A stretch of DNA of 64,000 nucleotides from Cohaesibacter intestini (GCF_003324485.1 NZ_QODK01000004.1:366514-430513), one strand, 5' to 3'. Positions 25,307-34,295 are shown, numbered from the stretch's first letter. The notes: generated by a model from the letters alone, not told the origin. A program made the numbers and translations.

Positions 25307-26440
25307 TTAACGATCAAGTATCGTTTCTCCCACTTCATCAAGTCCGCGAAGGCCGACAAGACCTAGATCCTGATTCAACTCCTTTTTCAGGATTTGAATC
25401 GCCTGTTCAACCATTGACTGCCCACCAACAGCGGCAGCATAGAGCATAGGCCGTCCTACAAAGACAAAATCAGTGCCTAGCGCCACGGCTTTCAAGATAT
25501 CGGTTCCACGGCGAATGCCGCCATCCACACCGAGCATCATATCACCCGCTTCGCCTCGCGCGGCCTTCAGCGCTCGCACACCGCTGATGGCGAAATCGAG
25601 TTGCCGCCCGCCATGATTGGACAGGATCACACCATCGCACCCATGTTTGCGGGCATGCGCCACATCCGTATGCGCAAGCAGGCCTTTCAGGACCAGCCTG
25701 CCTTTCCAGATATCGCGGATCAGACGCACATGCTCCCAGTTCAGATGATCTTTACGCCCAAAATCACGCACCACATTTTTGGAGACGATCGGCACACCGC
25801 GTTCGGCAAAGGAATTCTCGAAATGCGGCATCCCACGCTCTACGAGACTTCTTAAAAACGTTCCAAAAACCCATCGCGGCTTGAGCGCAAAATCGAAGAT
25901 CAAGCGCGGCGTAATCCTCAGCGGCGTTGAAAAACCGGCGCGCAGATTGTTCTCACGGTTCGCCAGAACCGCTGTATCGGCAGTCAAAACGAGTGTTTTG
26001 TAGCCTGCCCGCTCGACCCGCTGCACCAAGGCGCGAATACGGTCTTCCTCACCCGGCAAATAGGCTTGAAACCAGGCATCTGGATTGTTTTCCAGCACAC
26101 GTTCCAAAGGGGTGAGCGAGGAGCCGCTCAAGATAAATGGTATGCCTGCGTCTTTCGCCGCACGTGCCAGCACGACATCGCCATCCAGTGCCATGAGCGA
26201 AGAAATGCCCATGGGGGCGATGCCGAATGGAGCATCATATAATCTATCGAAAAGGGGACGCGTGATCGTGCGGCCTTCAACGCCTCGCAAAACATTGGGG
26301 ATCAGTCGCATTTCAGAGAAAACAGCGCGGTTATCGGCATAGGCTGAAGCGGTTTCCGCAGCGCCTGCGATATATCCAAAGAGCGGACGCGGAAGCCTTC
26401 GGCGTGCAGCGACTTCGAAGTCATCCAGGTTCAAAATCAT
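25307..26440 (-). CDS. FMN-dependent alpha-hydroxy acid oxidase/L-lactate dehydrogenase
   Basis: A 377-aa flavoprotein of the LldD/glycolate-oxidase family, oxidising an (S)-2-hydroxy acid to a 2-keto acid. RRRLPRPLFGYIAGAAE opens the barrel; LILSNHGGRQLDFA-type text (VILSNHGGRQLD) contains the catalytic His and the substrate Arg; LGVDGGIRRGTDILKAVALG and VFVGRPMLYAAA bind the FMN phosphate. The length is typical. Its start overlaps a short amidohydrolase remnant (GCATGA), and it is the last gene of the minus-strand hydroxyacid operon. Substrate is not fixed; L-lactate itself is one option. Confidence 0.87.
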   Translation of the reverse strand: MILNLDDFEVAARRRLPRPLFGYIAGAAETASAYADNRAVFSEMRLIPNVLRGVEGRTITRPLFDRLYDAPFGIAPMGISSLMALDGDVVLARAAKDAGIPFILSGSSLTPLERVLENNPDAWFQAYLPGEEDRIRALVQRVERAGYKTLVLTADTAVLANRENNLRAGFSTPLRITPRLIFDFALKPRWVFGTFLRSLVERGMPHFENSFAERGVPIVSKNVVRDFGRKDHLNWEHVRLIRDIWKGRLVLKGLLAHTDVAHARKHGCDGVILSNHGGRQLDFAISGVRALKAARGEAGDMMLGVDGGIRRGTDILKAVALGTDFVFVGRPMLYAAAVGGQSMVEQAIQILKKELNQDLGLVGLRGLDEVGETILDR

Positions 26441-26592
26441 GCCAGTGACTCCTTAGAAGCCGCAAAGCCCTTCATCCGGTCCCAGAGATGATCATGGCAG
26501 TCGAAAATTGGAAGGTCGGGGTCGATGACGTCCTCGGTGTTCAAAGCCAGCCACTTTTGCCTGACCGGGAAGTGAGGGTTCGCCCCGACCAT
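26437..26592 (-). pseudogene. Amidohydrolase remnant (51 codons)
   Basis: A short frame starts with ATG four bases after the tctA stop and reads MVGANPHFPVR..., then DVIDPDLPIFDCHDHLWDR, and ends MKGFAASKESLA. The segment IDPDLPIFDCHDHLWDR is the unmistakable N-terminus of a COG2159-type amidohydrolase, with the first metal pair in HDH. The remaining 250 or so residues expected of such an enzyme are missing; the tail may be the original C-terminus joined by an in-frame deletion. Stop and start of the oxidase gene overlap, so translational coupling is kept. Confidence 0.7.
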
Positions 26593-26595
26593 CCT

Positions 26596-28104
26596 TTATG
26601 CCTTTCCGTTGGATGCTTTGGCTTTGAGCAAGCGCTTCTTGATCATCGGTCCAGTGATCACTGCCAGCGTCAGGGCAACCAAAATCAGACTGGTCGTGTT
26701 CTGGAACAGGACTGCCCAATCACCCCGCCCAATGCGCAAGGCAAGACGCAGATTCTCTTCGGCGAAGCCACCAAGAATGAGACCCAGCACCACAGGAGGA
26801 AGCGGGAACTTCAACTTGTCCATGACATAGCCGATGGCCCCGAAGCCGAGCATCAGATAGACGTCGAACATCCGACCATGGATGGAATAGACGCCGATCA
26901 ACATCAGAATGATGATAACGGAACCGAGCAACGGGCGTGGCAACTTGAGTAGCTTGGCAAAGCTGTTGGTCGCCAGCGAACCGCCTAGGAATACCAGCAG
27001 GATGGCGCCAAACAGGAACTGCCACATGAAGCCAAAGACAATGTCGGGATTGTTGCGGAACAGCATCGGACCGGGCTGCAAACCATGGATCAGCAGGCCA
27101 CCCAGCATGATTGCCGCGACAGCCGTACCGGGAATGCCAAGGGTCAGGGCAGGGATGAGTGCGGAAGCCGTGTCGGCATTGTTGGCCGTTTCAGAAGCGG
27201 CAACGCCTTCTCCTTCGCCTTTGCCCCATTCTTCAGGGTTTTTGCTGGCACGACGCGCTTCATTGTAGGACATGAAGGCAGCCATGGACCCACCGGCACC
27301 GGGCAGAATGCCGATCCAGATACCAATCAAAGATGAGCGCAGCCAAGTCTTCCAATAGCCTTTCATGCGCGGCAGAGTTCGCCAGATCGGTTGGGTGCCG
27401 AGATGTTCACTTGCGCCACCGTCAGTCTTGAGCGGGCTTTCCAGCAGATCGATGACCGGAGGCAGGGCATAGAGGCCAACCAGCAGAATGACGATATGAA
27501 TGCCATCCAGCAGTTCCAGTTGATCAAAGGTAAACCGGTCATTGCCGAAGATCGGATCAGAGCCGATGACCGACACAAAGACGCCAAAACAGGCGCTGAT
27601 CAAGCCTTTGACGATGTTGCCACCAAGCAGAAAGATGATGCTGCAGAGGCCGAAGACGGCAACCCAGAATACTTCTGCGGGACCAAACAACAAGGTGACG
27701 CGGGACAAAGGCGGGGCGAGCAACATCAGCGCAAACGCGCTGGCGACACCGCCGATGGCAGAGGAGACAACTGCGACTTGAAGCGCATATCCGCCTTCAC
27801 CTCGTTGGGCGAGGGGATAGCCGTCAAAGGTGGTCGCGACCGCGGCTGGGGTGCCCGGGATGCGCAGCAGAACCGCAGGAATGGCACCGCCATACATGGC
27901 ACCATTATAGATGCCTGCCATCAGGCCCAGTGCGACGAGCGGTTCGAGACCAAATGTAAAGGGGACCAGAACGGAGATCGCCATGGTAGCGCTCAGTCCG
28001 GGCATGGCTCCGACCACGATGCCAGCGAGCACGCCGATAACAAGCGCTGCCAGATTGGTCCAGGCAATGACATTCGGAAGAGATTGGATGAGATCGGTAT
28101 ACAT
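26596..28104 (-). CDS. tctA: Tripartite tricarboxylate transporter large permease (TctA)
   Basis: A 502-aa membrane protein with about twelve spans. TctA hallmarks: VVGAMPGLSATMAISVLVPFTFGL near residue 30, GGAIPAVLLRIPGTPAAVATTFDGYPLAQRG, then GILPGAGGSMAAFMSYNEARR and NNADTASALIPALTLGIPG. It pairs with TctB (28111-28587) and the TctC binding protein (28673-29626) to import a carboxylic acid using an ion gradient. The gap to tctB is 6 bases. Confidence 0.95.
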   Translation of the reverse strand: MYTDLIQSLPNVIAWTNLAALVIGVLAGIVVGAMPGLSATMAISVLVPFTFGLEPLVALGLMAGIYNGAMYGGAIPAVLLRIPGTPAAVATTFDGYPLAQRGEGGYALQVAVVSSAIGGVASAFALMLLAPPLSRVTLLFGPAEVFWVAVFGLCSIIFLLGGNIVKGLISACFGVFVSVIGSDPIFGNDRFTFDQLELLDGIHIVILLVGLYALPPVIDLLESPLKTDGGASEHLGTQPIWRTLPRMKGYWKTWLRSSLIGIWIGILPGAGGSMAAFMSYNEARRASKNPEEWGKGEGEGVAASETANNADTASALIPALTLGIPGTAVAAIMLGGLLIHGLQPGPMLFRNNPDIVFGFMWQFLFGAILLVFLGGSLATNSFAKLLKLPRPLLGSVIIILMLIGVYSIHGRMFDVYLMLGFGAIGYVMDKLKFPLPPVVLGLILGGFAEENLRLALRIGRGDWAVLFQNTTSLILVALTLAVITGPMIKKRLLKAKASNGKA

Positions 28105-28110
28105 GGCACC

Positions 28111-28587
28111 TCACTTGGACCAAAGAAGGCCTGACGGAAATTCCTGCGACATTGCAACGCCAAAAATCAGGTAAATGGCGGTCAAGACGATGGCGGTGGC
28201 AATCAGCAGGCCCACAGGGCTGCGATAGCCAAAGACATAGGCAACAAGCGGCAGGGAGATGGCGGTGCTGGGATAGAAGCCGATCAAATCGACCGATATC
28301 GCATAGGCTACAATCAGACCAAAGGCACCAAAGACACGGCGCGGTGCTTTGAGAACAGGCTCCTGTTCGGCCCCCGTGCTGGCCTTGCGCTGGTCAGACA
28401 ACAGCATCAATATCGACAGGATGATCAGACCACCAAGCATGGCGGCAGGAAGAAGCGATGGTAGCGCAGGTAGCTTTGACGTCGGAAAGAGGAAGCCGAT
28501 TGCACCGATCAAAATGCCAAGGGCCGTGATTGTTTCCGCGCGTAGAAAGCGCGACCGATTGCTCGATTGCTGTTTGCTCGGTTGCAT
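28111..28587 (-). CDS. tctB: Tripartite tricarboxylate transporter small permease (TctB)
   Basis: A 158-aa protein with four predicted membrane spans (ITALGILIGAIGFLF, LPAAMLGGLIILSILMLL, FGAFGLIVAYAISVDLIGFY, GLLIATAIVLTAIYLIFG), the TctB layout. The ATG at 28587 is favoured by GGAG eight bases ahead; a TTG 18 bases further up is possible. It sits between tctC and tctA as in other systems of this family. Confidence 0.88.
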   Translation of the reverse strand: MQPSKQQSSNRSRFLRAETITALGILIGAIGFLFPTSKLPALPSLLPAAMLGGLIILSILMLLSDQRKASTGAEQEPVLKAPRRVFGAFGLIVAYAISVDLIGFYPSTAISLPLVAYVFGYRSPVGLLIATAIVLTAIYLIFGVAMSQEFPSGLLWSK

Positions 28588-28672
28588 GAGACAGGCTCCA
28601 GCCAAGGGGACACGAGGGGAGATGCAGGGAGAGGCCTTGGGAAAGCAAGGCCTTCTCCCCGCATCATGTTAA

Positions 28673-29626
28673 TCAACGCCAGGGTGTTTCTGCCCAGACC
28701 GCTTTGGCAAGGTCCAGGATTTCAGCGTTGAGTGCCTTGAAGTCATCGCCTGTGACAACTTCTACGGGGTTGGCCGTTGCTTTCATGGCCGCTTTGAACT
28801 CGGCATCGCCTTCCAGTTTGTTGAAAGCGTCGAGCAGTTTTGCACGGACATCGTCTGGCAGGCCGGCTGGTGCAATGAAGCCACGCATGGAGCCGTTGAT
28901 GAGATCGATGCCCTGTTCTTTGAATGTAGGTACATCTGGGGCAAATTCAGAGCGTTCGGCAAGGGCGATACCAAGAATATTGATCTCTTCCTTGAAAGCC
29001 GAGACTTCCGATACGTTCAGCACGCCCATTGCGACGTGACCACCCATGAGCGCCGTACGAGCCGGAGCGGAGCCACGGAAAGGTACAATGGTGAATTCTG
29101 TATCGGTCATTTTCTGCAGTTTGGTGAGCAGGAAGTGATCGTCCCCACCAAGGCTGGACATGCCAACTGTTACCGCACGCGGATTGGCTTTGGCTTCTGC
29201 CAACAGCTTTTCAAACGTGTCCAGACCGCTTTTCTTGGATGTGACAATGACGTTCGGGTCGTTGACGACATTGGCCAGATAGGTGAAGCTGTCTGCGTCA
29301 TAATCGGCCTTGCGGTCAAGGGTACGTGCCATCATGCCCGGCAGATTGTAGGTGCCAAGCGTGTAGCCGTCTTTCTCTGCGTTAGCGGCTTCGGTCACAC
29401 CGATCTGGCCACTGGCGCCGGGCATGTTTTTAACAACAATGCTGGAGCCTTCACCGAGATATTTCTCAAGGAATGGAGCAACCGTGCGTGCCATGACGTC
29501 GGTGCCACCACCAGCGGAATAACCGACAATCACCTTGATCGGTTTTTCAGGAAACTCGGCAGCCGCTGCTCCGGCGATGGTCAGGAACGCGCTTGCGAGC
29601 GTGACAGTCTTGATAAATTTCTGCAT
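28673..29626 (-). CDS. tctC: Tripartite tricarboxylate transporter substrate-binding protein (TctC)
   Basis: A 317-aa exported protein: signal peptide MQKFIKTVTLASAFLTIAG followed by AAAEFPEKPIKVIVGYSAGGGTDVMAR, the family's invariant start (Bug-type receptors), and GASGQIGVTEAANAEKDGYT, which contributes carboxylate contacts. The ribosome binding site GGAGGAG is close to the ATG. It is the periplasmic receptor for the TctAB permease. Binding-protein expansion of this family means that the ligand cannot be guessed beyond a carboxylic acid. Confidence 0.92.
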   Translation of the reverse strand: MQKFIKTVTLASAFLTIAGAAAAEFPEKPIKVIVGYSAGGGTDVMARTVAPFLEKYLGEGSSIVVKNMPGASGQIGVTEAANAEKDGYTLGTYNLPGMMARTLDRKADYDADSFTYLANVVNDPNVIVTSKKSGLDTFEKLLAEAKANPRAVTVGMSSLGGDDHFLLTKLQKMTDTEFTIVPFRGSAPARTALMGGHVAMGVLNVSEVSAFKEEINILGIALAERSEFAPDVPTFKEQGIDLINGSMRGFIAPAGLPDDVRAKLLDAFNKLEGDAEFKAAMKATANPVEVVTGDDFKALNAEILDLAKAVWAETPWR

Positions 29627-29653
29627 GTTTCTCCTCCGTACATGCTGTGGGTT

Positions 29654-30328
29654 TTAGGGGAATAGGCAACCTTTTGCCTTCAGGGCGGCATCGACCCAAG
29701 AACGGTCGTTTTTCCCATCGGCAATCTTTTGCATCTGTTTTGTCTCTGCCTCATGCTTGGCCTTGGCCTTCGCAAGAACCTCTTCGGCGTCATCAAGTGG
29801 CACACACAGAACACCATCGGAATCGCCAATGATGATGTCTCCTGGCTCAATGACCATACCGTCGATGCTGATCGGCACATTGATCTCGCCCGGACCGTCT
29901 TTATAAGGACCACGATGCGTGACGCCTGCAGCAAAGGTTGGCAAGTTGGTCTCAACAAAGGCATCCACATCGCGGATTGCGCCATTGATCACGAAACCGG
30001 CTACACCGCGTGTGATGGCATAAGCCAGCATCAATTCGCCCATCAGGGCATTGGTCAGATCGCCTCCAGCATCAACGACAATGATGTCTCCCGGTTCGGC
30101 CATGTCGATGGCCTTCTGGAACATGAGATTGTCGCCGGGGCGTGCGCGAACGGTCAGGGCTGCACCCGCCATGCCGCCACTCTTGTGCATCGGACGCAAG
30201 CGCGATCCGGCAGCCGTCATGCGGCTCATGCTGTCCGAGACGTTGGCGACAGGCACCTTGGCATAGGCTTCGATCAGAGGTTTCGGTGCAACGCGTTCCC
30301 GTTTGCAAATCCGGAATCCGATATCCAT
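29654..30328 (-). CDS. RraA/HMG-type aldolase family protein
   Basis: A 224-aa protein of the RraA-like family, which includes 4-hydroxy-4-methyl-2-oxoglutarate (HMG/CHA) aldolases. The diagnostic GDLTNALMGELMLAYAITRG, followed by FVINGAIRDVD with the metal/substrate Arg-Asp, is present. Such class II pyruvate aldolases split a branched or straight hydroxy-oxo acid into pyruvate and a second keto acid or decarboxylate oxaloacetate. ATG at 30328 has GGAG eight bases ahead; a TTG two codons earlier is less likely. It lies between the dehydrogenase and the tct genes of the operon. Confidence 0.83.
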   Translation of the reverse strand: MDIGFRICKRERVAPKPLIEAYAKVPVANVSDSMSRMTAAGSRLRPMHKSGGMAGAALTVRARPGDNLMFQKAIDMAEPGDIIVVDAGGDLTNALMGELMLAYAITRGVAGFVINGAIRDVDAFVETNLPTFAAGVTHRGPYKDGPGEINVPISIDGMVIEPGDIIIGDSDGVLCVPLDDAEEVLAKAKAKHEAETKQMQKIADGKNDRSWVDAALKAKGCLFP

Positions 30329-30342
30329 TTTCAATTCTCCAG

Positions 30343-31341
30343 TTAAGAGGCTTTGTGCCCGGCAGCAGCCAATTGCCGCGCGTTGGCGATGCGCTCAACC
30401 GCAACAGGGCTTCCGTTCAGGACTTGGAAAATTCCATTGACAGCATCTGTGCCCACGCGGGCATTTGCCTGTGCCGTGACACCACCGACATGCGGTGTGG
30501 CGACGATGCCCGGTTCTTGCCAGAAGGGGTGATCGGCAGCGGGAGGCTCGATGGCGAAGGTGTCCAGACCGGCGCCAGCCAGATGACCGGACCGAAGAGC
30601 TGCAACCAGAGCATCTTCATCGATCAGACCACCGCGAGCGGTATTGACGATGTAGCTGCCCTGAGGCATCTGCCGGATCGCATCCGCATTGATGATCTGT
30701 CGTGTGCTGTCATTGAGGGGACAATGCAGGCTAAGAATATCCGCCTGGCCCAACAGATCCTCGAAACGCTCACAGCGTTGGACATTGAATTTCTTGAAAA
30801 CCGCTTCATCGGCAAATGGATCATACCCCACCAGCTTTAGCCCGAGGCCGCTGGCGATGCGTCCGGTTTCCTGTGCGATCGACCCCATGCCCATCAAGGC
30901 GAAGGTCGAACCGGCTAGCTCGCGGCCTTTAAAGCCGGGCTTGTCCCAGCGACCAGCCCGCAGGCTGGCATCAAGAGGAAGGATACGCTTGACGGTGGTC
31001 AGCATCAGGGCGATCGCGTGTTCGGCCACGGACACTGCATTGGCTCCGGTCGCCTTGAGAACCGGAATACCTTTCGCGGCAGCTGCGTCCAGATCGATAT
31101 TGTCGACACCGACGCCATGTTTGGAAATGACCCGAAGGGCAGGGGCTTGCGCAATCGCGGCAGCATCAATGCGCCCGAGGCGAGAAACCACGCCGACGGC
31201 TTCGGTCTTGATCAGAAAATCAGCGATGACATCGCTGGCTGCATAGGCAGGGGTATGCACCGTTTCGAAACCATGAGATTCCACGAGCGCTTGAGCTGCG
31301 GGTGCCAGATCAGGCCCGGTCACGAGAATCGTGTTCGGCAT
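30343..31341 (-). CDS. D-2-hydroxyacid dehydrogenase (SerA-like)
   Basis: A 332-aa NAD-dependent 2-hydroxyacid dehydrogenase. ALMGMGSIAQETGRIASGLG is the nucleotide-binding turn; the catalytic residues appear in NTARGGLIDEDAL (Arg), GLDTFAIEPP (Glu) and ATPHVGG (His). The ATG at 31341 follows GGGAGGA and removes 35 unlikely residues of the longer reading. It has the short form of SerA without an ACT domain. It probably oxidises the imported hydroxyacid or reduces a keto acid before the RraA-like aldolase. First gene of the operon, divergent from the LysR gene. Confidence 0.88.
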   Translation of the reverse strand: MPNTILVTGPDLAPAAQALVESHGFETVHTPAYAASDVIADFLIKTEAVGVVSRLGRIDAAAIAQAPALRVISKHGVGVDNIDLDAAAAKGIPVLKATGANAVSVAEHAIALMLTTVKRILPLDASLRAGRWDKPGFKGRELAGSTFALMGMGSIAQETGRIASGLGLKLVGYDPFADEAVFKKFNVQRCERFEDLLGQADILSLHCPLNDSTRQIINADAIRQMPQGSYIVNTARGGLIDEDALVAALRSGHLAGAGLDTFAIEPPAADHPFWQEPGIVATPHVGGVTAQANARVGTDAVNGIFQVLNGSPVAVERIANARQLAAAGHKAS

Positions 31342-31521
31342 GATAAATTCCTCCCAGCTTGCCGTCCAACGGCAAGTGATAAGTCTTGCTTTTTCGGTTG
31401 ATCCCGCCGCCGTCTCCCAACAGGCTTTGCGGTTATCCTCACCCAAAAGGGTAGTTGAAAAAAATATCTTTATGGAAGCGAAAAATTCTGGTTGTTATAT
31501 TAAGAAAAACTGGATGTAGTG

Positions 31522-32415
31522 ATGGATACTCGACAACTCAAAACATTGGTTGCAATTGCCGCCCACCGAACATTTGCCAAGGCTGCCGAGGTGGTGGGGC
31601 TGACGCCCTCTGCTGTCAGTCAGCAGATTCAGGCACTTGAAGCAGAGCTGGATGTGCAGCTATTCGAACGCTCGTCACGCCCGCCCAGTCTGACTCCTCA
31701 AGGAGTCCAAGTGCTTGACTTGGCGAAGGAAATTTTGCGTTTGGAAGAAAATGCGGTTGCCAGTCTCAAGGGCAATCGGATTTCGGGTGTTCTGCGTCTG
31801 GGGACGGTGCGTACAAATGCCCTTAACCTGCTGCCCGAAGCGATTGTCAAAATGCACGACCAATATCCTGCATTGAAGATCAATCTGCGTGTTGGCCTGT
31901 CGTCGTCAATGATATCCGATGTCGCTTCTGGACGTTTGGACGCAGCATTGGTGGCAGAGCATGTGAGTTTGCCACCACAGCTCAGATGGAGTCCCTTTCT
32001 GTGTGAACCTCTTTGGTTGATTGTGCCGGGCTCAGTCAAGGAACGAGATCCAGTGCATATTCTGGGCACCTACCCCTTTGTGCGCTATGTCAACAATGTG
32101 CCACTGGCCAATCTGATCGATACTGAAATTTCTAGAATGGGTGTCATCACCCTCGATGTCGCGGAGATTGATACCATCGGATCGATTGTCACCTGCGTGC
32201 GGCAAGGGCTCGGCGTCTCCGTGGTGCCCCATGTCTCACTGCCTTCCCCTGATGATGGCTCACTGGTCCGCATTCCTTTCGGTATGCCTCAGGTCAATCG
32301 GCAGATTGGTATTGTCGAACGGATCAACGCCCCACGAGGCGATGTCATTCATCGGTTGCATGGTCTATTGGCCCAATTGTGCGGCGAACATGGCATATCC
32401 AGAAATGCGGACTAA
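31522..32415 (+). CDS. LysR-family transcriptional regulator
   Basis: A 297-aa LysR protein. The N-terminal helix-turn-helix reads MDTRQLKTLVAIAAHRTFAKAAEVVGLTPSAVSQQIQALE, followed by the two-lobe inducer-binding domain. It is divergently placed from the hydroxyacid operon with about 180 bases between, the classical arrangement for an activator of that operon. ATG at 31522 is preferred to the GTG directly before it, since the family begins MD. Confidence 0.92.
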   Translation: MDTRQLKTLVAIAAHRTFAKAAEVVGLTPSAVSQQIQALEAELDVQLFERSSRPPSLTPQGVQVLDLAKEILRLEENAVASLKGNRISGVLRLGTVRTNALNLLPEAIVKMHDQYPALKINLRVGLSSSMISDVASGRLDAALVAEHVSLPPQLRWSPFLCEPLWLIVPGSVKERDPVHILGTYPFVRYVNNVPLANLIDTEISRMGVITLDVAEIDTIGSIVTCVRQGLGVSVVPHVSLPSPDDGSLVRIPFGMPQVNRQIGIVERINAPRGDVIHRLHGLLAQLCGEHGISRNAD

Positions 32416-32740
32416 TCACATCGCGTTGATAATGTACGTCATTCGCCACACGATACATGCTGCAAGACGAAAAGAGACAATAAGGGGATAAATATCGCTG
32501 GATTTCTTTTCAGTCCACTTATTGGCTATCTGCTCTCACCAGCCGAGTATGAGCGACAGAAAAATTTGAAGCCCCAAGGTGACTACAATTCTAGGGGCAA
32601 TTCAATTTCCCTGCGGGTTGATGCGGTCTTTTTGCATTCAATTTCAGAGGAAAAACGGACCCAAACGGCACCCACGTTCTACGCTAGCATAAACGTTTAG
32701 CGCATCCAGTATCTATCGTTCTGAAAAATAAGGGAAATTT
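32416..32740. other. Intergenic region at the edge of the chromosome backbone
   Basis: No gene with a start codon and binding site was found. A frame continuous with the LysR gene stays open beyond its stop codon for about 85 codons but has no start and no recognisable content. This stretch would be the chromosomal flank of the integrated DNA starting at the tRNA fragment. Confidence 0.45.
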
Positions 32741-32786
32741 TGGTAGCGGAGGAGGGACTTGAACCCCCGACACGCGGATTATGATT
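32741..32786 (-). tRNA. 3' fragment of tRNA-Met(CAT): probable attachment site
   Basis: The reverse strand reads AATCATAATCCGCGTGTC, then GGGGGTTCAAGTCCCTC and CTCCGCTACCA: the anticodon CAT with its 3' stem, the T-arm and the acceptor strand with encoded CCA. It is 46 of about 77 bases. The 5' half (GGCGGAG...GCTC) is absent; unrelated AT-rich sequence begins at once. This is what integration into a tRNA gene leaves at the end distal to the restored gene, so an intact copy is expected on the far side of the element. Confidence 0.85.
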
Positions 32787-32806
32787 TATAGATTTAACTA
32801 ATGAAT

Positions 32807-32880
32807 TCAAGTGGTTGCTGATTCTTGTTATGTAAAACTATACCTGTGTATCAAGTGGTTAGAGCTGAAAATGTAAAACT
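32807..32880. repeat. Paired direct repeats beside the tRNA fragment (possible integrase arm sites)
   Basis: TCAAGTGGTT occurs at 32807-32816 and 32851-32860; ATGTAAAACT occurs at 32830-32839 and 32871-32880. Two different 10-mers repeated in the same order just inside the attachment fragment resemble the arm-type binding sites that tyrosine integrases use. Confidence 0.5.
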
Positions 32881-33125
32881 CCGAAGCCGGTTCTTTTGTC
32901 GCAGTTTTTTATGTTAGGAATGCGGACGTTCCGGACATCCGCCAATCCGATTCAATCAGATAACCAGAATGTCTAGGCAGTTTTCGGGATATATCATAGT
33001 TTTTATCTGCTAAGAAAGCATCCTGTTCACAGCTTGGAAAGCCTGATGGCTTTGGAGAGACATTTAGTCGAAATGGGCTCCGGGCGTTGAACAAAAACCA
33101 ATTGTGTTTCGCTTTGTTGGAGACT
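32881..33125. other. Short stretch between attachment site and first island gene
   Basis: About 245 bases, AT-rich, with a 61-codon minus-strand frame (32909-33094) that lacks a binding site and resembles nothing known to me. No other feature is seen. Confidence 0.4.
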
Positions 33126-34295
33126 TTAGTTCAACACGATTTTACGCTCGTGCAAATCAAGAAACTCAGCAAACGGAATGAGTGTGACTTTTTTTGATTT
33201 CTCATCAAATTTCACATATTTTGCGTAGCAACAAATAAACGCCCCGTAAACATCTTCTGGACTTAACTTGTTGTGCCGCCGTTCCACGGGCTTGAAACAA
33301 TCTTTGGTAAACCCCCAGTGACTGAAAAACGATACACCAGCGGTATAAACAGTACACCCAAGCATAGCCGCTTCAAGTCCAGCTCCGGACGTGTTGACAA
33401 AAACAGATCTGAAGCGCTTTGCTGCCTGTTCGAACGATGCAGCTGCCGGTACAAGTGAGACCTTGAAGTCTTTGAGAATCTTTCGGGTCTCATCTTTCCC
33501 GCGCTCGTATGGGTGCGGTTTGTAGTATAGAGGCTGTTCCGGGAACATCTTACGGGCGAGTTGTGCCAGCTCGTAATTGCTCTTTGCAAGGGTCAATGTG
33601 TGTACGGTCGAAGCATCTCCACTCACTTGCCCTGTGATTAGAACTGCTTCCTCTTCCGGATCTAGTTCGAAGACACCATCAACTTCGGGATATTTTTGTA
33701 TACCTACTTCCTTTTGCTTCATTACGAAACGCTTAGTAAACTCATCATTTCGCCAAAAGTTTGGAGATAGTGCATTGAGCATCTCCTCTAGCTCGGTCTG
33801 AGTGCGGCCATCATAGTAAATACCTTTTGCATCAGACACATAAGAGAACAATCCTGAGTTCGAACTTAGCGCATTTGGCCCCCAAATGCTGATTTCGATC
33901 CGTTTAACGTTTGGATGATCGGGTAGAGAAAGCCCCCAGTCCCGGTCCGCGCAACCTTTGATGTATACCTGACAGCCTACCCGAACTGCTGAGGCAAATA
34001 GGCAATTTATCAGTTTGGCATGTGTTCTTTTCAGTATCACAGATCGGCCATTTACCTTGTGGAGGCGAGCACTCAGTAAAAACTGTTGCTCCGAATTTTC
34101 AGCGCGTAAGACAAGCTTTTCTCTTTTCGAAATAGACAGTGCAATCAAAGGCTTATGTCTGAGTTTGGCGAGGCCAAATGCAGTAATTGCAACCAGATAC
34201 AAACGAAAGACATCAATGAGGACCCTTAGTTTCTCCTTTATACCAAGATCACTCTCGTAGCGAGCTGAAACTGAAGGAACGTTCCTATAAGTCAT
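33126..34295 (-). CDS. Capsule polysaccharide (KpsC/KpsS-like) glycosyltransferase
   Basis: A 389-aa protein whose C-terminal half matches the capsule-synthesis (Kdo transferase) family: PLYYKPHPYERGKDE (phosphate/nucleotide-sugar contact with the conserved KPHP), then VFVNTSGAGLEAAMLGCTVYTAGVSFFSHWGFT, the donor-binding loop. The N-terminal region is weaker. ATG at 34295 is chosen; a TTG 21 bases upstream is possible. Such enzymes add Kdo to a lipid or to a growing capsule chain. Codon use is AT-richer than the chromosome to the left, and it opens an island of glycosyltransferases. Confidence 0.75.
   Translation of the reverse strand: MTYRNVPSVSARYESDLGIKEKLRVLIDVFRLYLVAITAFGLAKLRHKPLIALSISKREKLVLRAENSEQQFLLSARLHKVNGRSVILKRTHAKLINCLFASAVRVGCQVYIKGCADRDWGLSLPDHPNVKRIEISIWGPNALSSNSGLFSYVSDAKGIYYDGRTQTELEEMLNALSPNFWRNDEFTKRFVMKQKEVGIQKYPEVDGVFELDPEEEAVLITGQVSGDASTVHTLTLAKSNYELAQLARKMFPEQPLYYKPHPYERGKDETRKILKDFKVSLVPAAASFEQAAKRFRSVFVNTSGAGLEAAMLGCTVYTAGVSFFSHWGFTKDCFKPVERRHNKLSPEDVYGAFICCYAKYVKFDEKSKKVTLIPFAEFLDLHERKIVLN

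Noticed and set aside
31546..31562. GTTGCAATTGC near the LysR start, similar to the MarR operator
   Set aside because: It lies inside coding sequence, only one half-site is complete, and the right arm does not match.
32416..32700. Open frame continuing from the LysR gene beyond its stop codon
   Set aside because: It has no start codon of its own and no recognisable content; base composition alone can explain it.
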